Assembly: GCF_026262505.1 (NCBI RefSeq)
Contig: NC_067208.1
Span: forward strand, 10,425,962 to 10,489,961
Direction: 5' to 3'
Origin: Trichomonas vaginalis G3
Lineage: Eukaryota > Parabasalia > Trichomonadida > Trichomonadidae
DNA: 64,000 nt
Under the pieces are notes generated by a model. That model searched no databases. It had not been told where the DNA came from and worked only from the letters and a program-made list of their open reading frames with translations. Shown piece after piece: positions 56,401 to 64,000 of the stretch. Every line of letters starts with the position of its first letter. The first letter of the stretch is position 1. A program made the position numbers and the translations under genes.

Positions 56401-57427
56401 CATCCCCTCTTATTAAAGCTTTTTACATCAAGAAAGGAGAGATTATTATTTGTTTGACCATAAAAGCTTTTCAATGAATTCTTCGATAAATTTTCTTTAG
56501 ATTTCAAATTTTTGAAAGCAAGTATAAATTTTGAATATCCACGCGCATTTTTTAATATTTGATTTTAATCATGTATTTATATAATACATCATATATACAA
56601 CAGAGAAACTCACTTAAAATCCTGTTTTAGACATTTGCTTTTTTTCTTATTTCAAAAATCTATATTTTTAATCAAAGTATATAATTATAATAATTTTATT
56701 TTGAATAGAATTTTTTCCTTTCAAAAATTTTAACAATGTAAATTTCATGATGATGGGTAATTTTAATTCAAATCGCTTTTGAGAAGTTACGGACCTTTCA
56801 TGATTTTAAAAATCGCTTGATTTAGCTTATACAGTAGATGATTAACTCTAAGAAAAAATTGATTAGATTCTGAGTAATCAATATCGGATGATATACCATG
56901 ACATAATATAGTCATATCATTTTAATACTCGTTGATATGAATAATTCAAATAAAACTCATTGAATTGTAATTGAACAACTTTAATGTCAGAAACCATTGC
57001 CTCAATCACCATTCTATATCCATTATTGAACCCAATCAAATGCATAAATACTTTAAATCCTATCGTAATGACCAAGATATGCATTTCTAATTGAACATAT
57101 TATATTTTACTTAAATACTTCATTTTTTTCAATTACCGCACCATCAGATGCTATGTTTAAATAATTGAATAGTCCAAAATAATTAAATCAGATAAAAATT
57201 TAAAAATAAAATAATATTTAAAAACAATATATTGCTGATCAAAATAACAAATGAAAACGAATGAAAACTCGTTATCTCCAAACTGTGAAAAGAAATAATT
57301 CGGTAATATGAATACAACTCAAAATTACCAAATAAAAACGTCCCAAAACAACTAATTCAATGACCTCAGCAAAAATCATTGATATCAGATACATTCATGC
57401 ATAAAGCATAAATACAATAATATGAAA
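53420..57427. other. 4-kb gene-free AT-rich region
   Basis: There is no frame longer than about 65 codons and no recognisable protein fragment on either strand. Sequence is near 75% A+T and mostly non-repetitive. A more complex, G/C-richer island is at 54530-54770. No tRNA or rRNA was recognised. Confidence 0.7.
54530..54770. other. G/C-richer island in the gene-free region
   Basis: From GCGCTCCGATTCGCAG through TTATTTCCCGGCTC to ACCCTGGGTACGGGGTCATG, base composition rises clearly above the surroundings. There is no frame and no recognised RNA family. It could be a non-coding RNA or the remnant of a mobile sequence. It was flagged because its composition differs from 4 kb of flanking DNA. 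Confidence 0.4.
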
Positions 57428-58411
57428 TTAGATATCTTCGCTATTGTTGAACTTCATGTGAAGGAATTCATGGTTACACACATCCTCAATTGAAAATCTC
57501 TTCTTTGGATCCATGCATAACATTCCACCCAAAAAGTTGATGAATTTCAACTTATCTTCGTCTGAATCGCCATGATTATCTCTGTATGTCATGATAATTC
57601 CTGAGAGCTTCTCAAGATGTAATGTGGAGGGATCCTCCATTGTATTTTTGTTAATAAGTTCGCTATTCTTGTCGAAGAAGTCATTGTAATGTGGAGAGAC
57701 GCTCTTCATGTACGCTGGAATCTCCCCACAACGAGTTTCCATTAACTGTAAGCAATGAAGCTCCGAAGTGCCGGCAATGATTGGAAGACCAATTGCAAGC
57801 TCAGCAGCGATGCAACCCAATGACCAGATATCAATCTTTACGGTTGCTGGAAGACGTAACATAACTTCTGGTGCTCTGTAATAACGGGATTGGAAATATG
57901 TATTTGCAAACTCTTCCTCATAAATTAAGCAACCGCCAAAGTCGATAACCTTGAAGTTTCCATCGAAACCGAGCATGATATTCTCTGGCTTCAAGTCGCC
58001 ATGGCACATTTTGTTTTTATGTAAGTAAGAAATGAAAATTGAGGCATCACGGATGATCTTCTGAATCTTTGCAAGTGAAATGCCACGATATCCGCTCTGT
58101 TCAATGATATTTAAGACTGAGCAATTTAATTTTTCTGTAACAGTGAAAACGTGATCTTTGTATTCGAAGTAGTCGACATACTTACATGCGTACTGAATTG
58201 GAGCTGTCTTGTCACGCTTGATATACTTTAAAACGCAATTCTCACGATATGCTGAGTCTTTTGAGGAAGTATTGTTAGTGGATACCTTAATAGCACAGTG
58301 CTCATTAGTGTGTAATGCGATAGCCTCATAAACGCTACCAAATTCGCCAAAACCTATGAGGTGGATAAAACGAAAGGCAACACGCTTGCTTGGAGAAATA
58401 ACACCGTTCAT
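57428..58411 (-). CDS. DYRK-like CMGC protein kinase
   Basis: The first in-frame ATG is at 58411 (327 codons). The frame stays open upstream (AKGHLIVH, similar to the box before CLK/DYRK kinase domains) but has no ATG before a stop, so an upstream exon is possible. Motifs: LIGFGEFGSVYEA (glycine loop), CAIKVS (ATP lysine), HGDLKPENIML (catalytic loop with HGD for HRD), FKVIDFGG (metal site), and TYFQSRYYRAPEVML, the DYRK-type activation loop whose first Tyr is autophosphorylated in the family. IDIWSLGCIAAELAIG and a final LCMDPKKRFS complete the fold. All catalytic residues are present, so it should be an active Ser/Thr kinase. The short length leaves no large regulatory tail. Confidence 0.88.
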   Translation of the reverse strand: MNGVISPSKRVAFRFIHLIGFGEFGSVYEAIALHTNEHCAIKVSTNNTSSKDSAYRENCVLKYIKRDKTAPIQYACKYVDYFEYKDHVFTVTEKLNCSVLNIIEQSGYRGISLAKIQKIIRDASIFISYLHKNKMCHGDLKPENIMLGFDGNFKVIDFGGCLIYEEEFANTYFQSRYYRAPEVMLRLPATVKIDIWSLGCIAAELAIGLPIIAGTSELHCLQLMETRCGEIPAYMKSVSPHYNDFFDKNSELINKNTMEDPSTLHLEKLSGIIMTYRDNHGDSDEDKLKFINFLGGMLCMDPKKRFSIEDVCNHEFLHMKFNNSEDI

Positions 58412-58958
58412 ATGAACGATGAGGTGGCCCTTCGCATTCTCCAATGCCCCCTTCTTCCAAGGGACAGGATCCTGGGTAAGTGGAATACAATTTATTATTA
58501 TTCTGCCGGAATGAATTGAAAGGGGCCAAAATTTTTCTAAAATTTTTTAAAAGGAATACTCTACTAAGTACATACATTAAATAATAATTGATTGGAATTT
58601 TTCAATAGATAAATTCTGACGATTTCATTTTTCCAAAAATTGAATGAAACTATAGCAACGTTGTTAAATTGGAAAAAACGAAAAATTATAATAACACCTG
58701 CATTCACAACTTTTTTTCCAAAGGGAGATCGAAATGATAAAAAAAAATTAAAATTTCATCGTGATTTAAATTTTGTTTGAGCGTAACATTGAAGGGGTTT
58801 AGACTTTTCTAAAGAGATATACACCTAGTAATAAACATTGAAAGATTTATATTTTTTTTATTGAAATTATATGCTTCAAGAAAATCAAAAATATACAAAA
58901 AGGTTATAAACGCATCCAACATTTACAAATTACAAATCCATGGAAATAATAACAAAAT
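58412..58958. other. Intergenic, no gene seen
   Basis: AT-rich, about 550 bases, between the DYRK-like gene start and the 3' end of the ankyrin gene. The 100 bases nearest the kinase gene are G/C-richer and open in frame with it, so they may belong to its leader or an upstream exon. Confidence 0.5.
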
Positions 58959-59027
58959 TTAATTTGATCTTGATAAAAGTTGTTCAATCTCAATAAAATG
59001 GTTATCACGAGCAAAATCTAATGCAGT

Positions 59028-60542
59028 TCATCCATTGCAGTCTTTAATATCTTTTTTGGCACCAAAATCAAGTAAAAGCTTTACAACTTCAATACAATTA
59101 TTATCGGCTGCGAGCATAAGCGCTGTTTTACCAGAATTGCTTGTTGCATTGATATCTGCATTTTTCTCTTTCAAATATTTTATAACATCAAAGCTATTCT
59201 TAACGCAAGCAACCATAAACGGCGTATTACCCCATTTATCTCTTCTTTCTATATTACAGCCCCTTTCTATGAATATTTTAACAATTTCGAGCGAATTATT
59301 TGCAGATGCAATAAAAAGTCCATTCCAATTGTTTTTATCACCAACATCCATATCTATACCAGCATCTATAAGTGCAGAAGCAACTTCCACTGAACAATTA
59401 TATGATGCAATGCATAACGCGTTCTTTCCATACTTATCTTGGATAGAATTGATTGCTTTCTTCTCAATTAGTTTGTTTGTGATATCAATCCTATTATGTA
59501 AAGCAGAATAAAGTATTGTTGTCCATCCAATATGGTCTTTGGCTTCAAAATCAGCTCCATTTTGCAAAATTAAGCCGAAACTCTTTAAATGATTGTTTTC
59601 GACAGCATGCATTATTGGATATTCTTTAAAATGATCATAAACTTCTGTGTTTGCGCCGTTTTTAAGTAATAATTCAACAATATATGCAAGTCCAATTTTT
59701 GCTGCAACAATTAAGGCGGTATCATGATTAGAATCATAGACATTGATATCGTTGATATTATTTAACTTGTAAAAGAACATTTTCAAGTTGAAAAAGAAAA
59801 GTGTTGAATCCCATGAAAAATCAAATCCAAATTTTTCAATAATTTCGCATGCATATTCGTTATGATGTGATTTGATTGCATTATCAAGACATTTCTGAGT
59901 AATGTTGAACGATTCACAACAAATCTCCAGAATCCTGCAATTATTACCGAAGAAAGCGTTCTCCAGTGTCTTTTGAGTAACTTTTGCATTGTTGGCAAGC
60001 AAATACTCAAAACATTTTTCAGATCCAAACATCGCCGCTGTGTCCAATAAATTTAGACCGTTGCTCAATCGTACGTTGAATTTAAACTTCGGTAATAGTG
60101 CCAAGCATTCCAATGTCTGAGCATCATCCCAGAATAAGCAGTAGTTAATTGTTTGTTTTGGATAAATTTGATAAATTTCGTCTAGATTTTTATCGATGTA
60201 TTCTTCAGGTGTATCGCCATCGTAACACTCAGTTTTGATTAACGCAGCTTGTAGTGGCTGACATGAGAAGTAATAGTGCGATGGTATTGTTACAATTAAT
60301 TTATCTACCAATTCTTTGAATAATGAATGATAAAATCTAAGATTTTTCCTATTTTTATATGATATCATATCAATTATGTTCACAATCAACGCGTTGCAGA
60401 TTATATTTTCGTCCATGAGTTTTTTCGTAATATCAACAATGTCTGGAATTATACTATAGTCAGTTTGCCATAGGAGTTCGGTGAACTCTTCGAATTTTTT
60501 GCAATTGTTCAGCTGGTCAGCTGATAAAACAGCTAAACACAT
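59028..60542 (-). CDS. DUF3447/ankyrin-repeat protein with premature stop in last repeat
   Basis: The frame is 504 codons from an ATG at 60542. Residues 1 to about 250 form the trichomonad DUF3447 region (QIYPKQTINYCLFWDDAQTL, then NGLNLLDTAAMFGSEKCFEY). Residues about 265-504 hold seven ankyrin repeats (HDTALIVAAKIGLAYIVELL, GKTALMLAADNNCIEVVKLL). The stop TGA at 59028-59030 falls where the repeat consensus wants Trp or a similar residue (DCNG-stop-TALDFA). The frame then continues 22 codons (TALDFARDNHFIEIEQLLSR) to a TAA at 58959-58961, so the last repeat is cut in two. Either a TGG-to-TGA nonsense mutation or readthrough is possible. Function unknown. Confidence 0.85.
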   Translation of the reverse strand: MCLAVLSADQLNNCKKFEEFTELLWQTDYSIIPDIVDITKKLMDENIICNALIVNIIDMISYKNRKNLRFYHSLFKELVDKLIVTIPSHYYFSCQPLQAALIKTECYDGDTPEEYIDKNLDEIYQIYPKQTINYCLFWDDAQTLECLALLPKFKFNVRLSNGLNLLDTAAMFGSEKCFEYLLANNAKVTQKTLENAFFGNNCRILEICCESFNITQKCLDNAIKSHHNEYACEIIEKFGFDFSWDSTLFFFNLKMFFYKLNNINDINVYDSNHDTALIVAAKIGLAYIVELLLKNGANTEVYDHFKEYPIMHAVENNHLKSFGLILQNGADFEAKDHIGWTTILYSALHNRIDITNKLIEKKAINSIQDKYGKNALCIASYNCSVEVASALIDAGIDMDVGDKNNWNGLFIASANNSLEIVKIFIERGCNIERRDKWGNTPFMVACVKNSFDVIKYLKEKNADINATSNSGKTALMLAADNNCIEVVKLLLDFGAKKDIKDCNG

Positions 60543-61010
60543 TTTGTGAGAATTATATCTTTATTCAATTAATTGAATGATCGCGATCAAACTTTCTTAT
60601 GTTTTTTTATTAGTTACAGTTAATTAAAAACTATTTCCCTAATAAAACATTAAAATGACAATAACACTGTCTTGTCATGATGTTTAATTCCCCTAAGTGT
60701 TTTTTGCTTGTCACTTTTGGTAAAATTTTGGAAATTACAATTTAGATATTTTTGATAAACAATTGATATATAATCAATATTACGATACAATTTCTTTGGA
60801 TTTTGTATAGTTTACAATTTTCCCAAAATGATTTCATTTTCAAAGCTATTAACAATTCTATTAAGCTAATAGAGTGAATTTTTTTCAATTCAATTTTTCA
60901 CTTGCAAATCAAGGTTAAATATATTCCACAACCAAGTAGTTCGAAACAGATTGATGATTTTTTTTCAGAAATCCGTTTTATTTTTATTTTTTTTTAATTT
61001 TACTATATCC
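60543..61010. promoter_or_regulatory. Divergent intergenic region between two DUF3447 genes
   Basis: About 470 bases of AT-rich DNA separate two head-to-head genes of the same family, so both promoters must lie here. A perfect GATCGCGATC palindrome is at about 60580. An ATG at 60954 in frame with the downstream gene would add a hydrophobic 19-residue leader (MIFFQKSVLFLFFFNFTIS), but it lies in a T-rich tract and is less likely to be used. Confidence 0.4.
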
Positions 61011-62069
61011 ATGGGTGATACGTATTTAAAACAGTATGAAGACTTTATAAATACATATGAGAAGCTCTATCATATCAAGTCATTCGAGGCAATGCAAGAA
61101 GTTTTAGTTCTCATTCAAAATATTTTAATTGCAAAGTATAAAATTCATATCACCGATCTTATTATGAGTATATTTACTGCAATTAAATACAATTATCGAT
61201 CGATTCATCTTTATACATTTATTGTCAATGAAATCTTAGCATCAAATCCAGTCTCCGAAGCAAATGCCGTTCCTCTCTTCGCCAAAGTCGACACATACAA
61301 TCTTCATGTCAATGCTTATGTAAATGATCTTTATGAAGTAGAAATAGACTCTGATACTTTTCCAGACGAGGATAGTGTTCAGTATATGATTTTGTATGAC
61401 CAAATCGATAAATTCAAAGAATATATCACTCAAAACTCATTAGATAAAGTTGTCTTATATGTTCCAAGTTATCCTTTCTTTTCTCCTCTTGAAACCTGTG
61501 CATATTTCGGGGCGGTGAATATTTTCAGCTTCTTACATTCAAGTTTAAATCATGAGATTTCAGAAGATTGTTTGGAGTTATCTTTTATCGGTGGTAATAC
61601 AGATATCATCAATGAATGCATGAAGTCACATAAATTAAATCGCGGCTGTTTAACATATATAGTTTCATCTCATAACAATGCTTTTCTTGACTATGTTTTC
61701 GAGCATGAACTTTTTAAACCGAAAGATTTTGATTATGATTTTATTATCAATTCGCAAAACTTAAAAGCATTATTACTCATGTACAACTTAGAAAAGAATT
61801 CAATTATTCCATGGTGTGCAGCATTCCAACAATCACTTGATATCATAAAGAGTGGTGATCTTGATTTAACTCGGCTAGCTTGGGATGATTCATCGCTTCT
61901 TCATTATTGTGCAATTTACGATAATGTCGGCGTTTGCGAGTACTTGTTGAATAATTCTAAAATTGACATCAATTCTAAAGATATGGAACAAAATACTCCT
62001 CTTCATCAAGCTGTGACTTGGGACCATAAAAATATCATTGAACTTATATGGATGAACATTAATCGTTGA
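61011..62069 (+). CDS. DUF3447 protein with short ankyrin tail
   Basis: I start at the ATG at 61011 (MGDTYLKQYEDFINTYEKLY; 352 codons), the usual opening of this family. An in-frame ATG at 60954 would add a Phe-rich stretch. Residues 1 to about 270 are the DUF3447 region (CAYFGAVNIFSFLHSSLNHE, CLELSFIGGNTDIINECM). Only about two ankyrin repeats follow (SSLLHYCAIYDNVGVCEYLL, NTPLHQAVTWDHKNIIELI) and the frame ends right after the second, so it is shorter than its divergent neighbour. The end lies in a repeat boundary and may be natural. Function unknown; probably a protein-binding cytosolic protein. Confidence 0.8.
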   Translation: MGDTYLKQYEDFINTYEKLYHIKSFEAMQEVLVLIQNILIAKYKIHITDLIMSIFTAIKYNYRSIHLYTFIVNEILASNPVSEANAVPLFAKVDTYNLHVNAYVNDLYEVEIDSDTFPDEDSVQYMILYDQIDKFKEYITQNSLDKVVLYVPSYPFFSPLETCAYFGAVNIFSFLHSSLNHEISEDCLELSFIGGNTDIINECMKSHKLNRGCLTYIVSSHNNAFLDYVFEHELFKPKDFDYDFIINSQNLKALLLMYNLEKNSIIPWCAAFQQSLDIIKSGDLDLTRLAWDDSSLLHYCAIYDNVGVCEYLLNNSKIDINSKDMEQNTPLHQAVTWDHKNIIELIWMNINR

Positions 62070-62215
62070 AACAAGTTTTGCTTCGATATGATGGTTAGAG
62101 TTGATACACTTCTAATGAGATTTGTCAGTTAAAACAGAATATATATATAAACCTTTAGAAATAAATGAACAAATAATAACATAAATATACATATACATAA
62201 AATATAATAATAATA

Positions 62216-64000
62216 TTATGAATGAAGTTTGAAATTGGAAATCATATTTGCAAAATCATTAACTTTTGCATTTTTCTCTTGTTTCTCTAATTCAGCCTTT
62301 TCCTGTTCAATCATATTTTGTTTTTCTTCCTCTTGTTTCTGTTTCTTCAATGTCTCCATCTGAACTTTAACAAGGGCTGGATCTCTTGGACTGACTTGTT
62401 TTGCTGCAATCAGGAAATCATTGAGTTCTTGGTTAAACATCATGAACTGATTTGAGAATGATTTCAATCCTTCAAGTTCTGTGTAAATATCTGTCGGAGA
62501 AAGTTTTTCAAATATAGTCAAAAGAGAGTTAACAATTTCAACAATATTCTCTTTAAAAGCGTTTGAAGCAATGATTTCTCTCAAAAAGTCCATAATAGCA
62601 AAGAATTCGTATCTATGTAATGAATCAGTCAACAAAGAAAATGCTAACAAACAGAGATCATTCACATAACATTTCTGGAACTCCATGGCCTCATTTTGAG
62701 GTAATTTATTTGTTGCAGATGCGTAAATTTCTGCCAATGTTCTAATTGCAGATTCCGAAACTTCTTGTTCAATATCATGAGCATTATACTGCAAATATTC
62801 AATACAAAGATTAATAATATTTGGAGGAACAGTGTAAATAATTCCTGTCATTATCAAATTCTTAAGGAAAATGTTCATTCCCTTTCTAAACGAAGTAAAT
62901 TCGTAATCATCAGAATCAATCATATCTCTGTAAGCTTCAAAGACTTGTTCGAATATTTGCGGCAGATAATCAACAATAAATTCTCTGTATTTCAAACAAA
63001 CAACAGCAAGAAGATTCAATAAAACAGATGGTCTACAATATTGTTGTGAATTATGGAAATCAGGAACAAAAACTTCGAAAAGAGGTTGTTGTATCAAATT
63101 CCAAATCCTCTCTAGAAAAGGTAATGTCCTAGTTGGTTTCTCTATCAAACTGAGAATCGTGCTTTTCAATATCCTCGAATTGACAGAGATTTGTGTTTGA
63201 CAATTTGACTCCAAAATTGAATCATTTCCGATTTTGGAGTAAACTTGGTATAAATTAACTAATATCGGCATCAGCTTCTCAAGGAAAGGAATTAATGTGC
63301 TGCCAAATAAATAGCCAATCTTATCAATACACATCAAACTTTGAATGACATTGTCAAAACCGTCCAAATTCAAATTTTGAGAATGATTTTGTAAAGTTTG
63401 GAAAGGAGAAGAAATGAGCATTTCCAAGTACTTCTGGAGTTCTTCCTCGTCATTTAGGCCTACAACAATCAACGCTATTACGTGAAACATCTCAATTGTA
63501 TTGTCACTTGTCAAATTTTCAAAAATTGAAGAAAAATTTTCGATGACAAAATTCAAAAAAGATGAATCATTTGAAAAAGGTTTGCAAAGTATCTCAGAAC
63601 AAGCAGAAGCAATAGAGATCATTGCCTTTATAGAAGCGTCTTGGAGTGCTTCATTTCCTAATGCTGTGAATTCAACAAGTTTTTTCATGACAGAAATTAA
63701 AATTTCTGGAAATTCTTTCAGATATCGCGTGTACTGCGAACAGATGTACATTAATCCTGCCGCCGTCGCCGCCTTCACTTCTTCTTCCGGTCTGGACTCT
63801 ATCAATTGTAGAAGATAGGAAATAATCTTCGAAATCAGGTCGTTTTCCTCTTTGACACTGAAAGAACCGCGCAAGGAACCAATGCAGTAGCAGAGAGACT
63901 CAAATGGACCAAACAGAAATGGCTCGGAACTGCTGATATATGTAATGGATTCGTTGATGACAGAAATTGTGTCTTCTTTGTCAAATCCTGTCAAAAATGA
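62216..64000 (-). CDS. XPO1: Exportin-1 (CRM1), C-terminal part (N-terminus off window)
   Basis: An open frame of 594 codons enters from the right edge and ends at 62216. It aligns with human CRM1 from the HEAT repeats after LCWAIGSISGAM (here LCYCIGSLRGSF) through YCRPSVLLNLLAVV, ADTGLQILFTLL (here SESAIRTLAEIYA) and DAQVKLFVTGLFSLNQD (here DIYTELEGLKSFSNQF) to the charged C-terminal helix (RDPALVKVQMETLKKQKQEE). CRM1 is the RanGTP-dependent receptor that exports leucine-rich NES cargo and ribosomal subunits through nuclear pores. The NES groove lies in the covered HEAT 11-12 region. The equivalent of the leptomycin-reactive Cys528 is Ile (LQDASIKAMISIASAC against VQDMACDTFIKIAQKC). Confidence 0.88.
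   Translation of the reverse strand, partial: SFLTGFDKEDTISVINESITYISSSEPFLFGPFESLCYCIGSLRGSFSVKEENDLISKIISYLLQLIESRPEEEVKAATAAGLMYICSQYTRYLKEFPEILISVMKKLVEFTALGNEALQDASIKAMISIASACSEILCKPFSNDSSFLNFVIENFSSIFENLTSDNTIEMFHVIALIVVGLNDEEELQKYLEMLISSPFQTLQNHSQNLNLDGFDNVIQSLMCIDKIGYLFGSTLIPFLEKLMPILVNLYQVYSKIGNDSILESNCQTQISVNSRILKSTILSLIEKPTRTLPFLERIWNLIQQPLFEVFVPDFHNSQQYCRPSVLLNLLAVVCLKYREFIVDYLPQIFEQVFEAYRDMIDSDDYEFTSFRKGMNIFLKNLIMTGIIYTVPPNIINLCIEYLQYNAHDIEQEVSESAIRTLAEIYASATNKLPQNEAMEFQKCYVNDLCLLAFSLLTDSLHRYEFFAIMDFLREIIASNAFKENIVEIVNSLLTIFEKLSPTDIYTELEGLKSFSNQFMMFNQELNDFLIAAKQVSPRDPALVKVQMETLKKQKQEEEKQNMIEQEKAELEKQEKNAKVNDFANMISNFKLHS

Overview
The window looks like a contig from a parabasalid protist, most likely Trichomonas vaginalis or a close relative. 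The evidence is about 70% A+T, apparently intronless genes, several DUF3447/ankyrin-repeat genes of the trichomonad type, a discoidin-tailed BTB-like protein, and a 24.8-kb Maverick/Polinton element, a class very abundant in that genome. The species is inferred; no species-specific marker was identified.

Layout. (1) 1-15.3 kb holds host genes: a TKL-like pseudokinase with a helical tail (runs off the left edge), a BTB-like/discoidin gene, a full-length TOR kinase, an ankyrin gene cut short by a minisatellite, and an unusual DHIC-type palmitoyltransferase. (2) 15.45-26.86 kb is a nested inverted-repeat locus. Outer 397-bp inverted repeats enclose 43-bp and 23-bp minisatellites, a 210-bp inverted repeat and two opposed arrays of a 25-bp satellite (about 4.3 and 1.4 kb). 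One 516-codon gene sits at the centre. Its 3' end runs into the satellite and contains what looks like the satellite's founding unit. (3) 27.0-51.77 kb is the Maverick. It carries capsid proteins, a superfamily 3 helicase, an A32-like packaging ATPase, a protein-primed type B polymerase, a retroviral-type integrase, KilA-N and GIY-YIG-like accessory proteins, a phage-collar-like fibre protein, two amphipathic peptides and a D12-class adenine methyltransferase, plus a 2.2-kb central field of non-coding repeats. It is treated as a fossil: its terminal repeats are nearly identical, so insertion looks fairly recent, but it appears broken, with of the order of ten breaks. (4) 51.87-53.41 kb is a foldback element with hairpin-studded ends. 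(5) 53.4-57.4 kb is AT-rich and gene-free. (6) 57.4-64 kb holds a DYRK-like kinase, two divergent DUF3447/ankyrin genes and the C-terminal part of exportin-1 (CRM1), which runs off the right edge.

The host genes are unrelated single-gene units: growth control (TOR), nuclear export (CRM1), lipid modification (DHHC family), kinase signalling and expanded ankyrin proteins. The Maverick genes form one module for excision/integration, self-primed replication, capsid building and genome packaging. Non-ATG openings of long frames were discounted and the first plausible ATG was used where this mattered.
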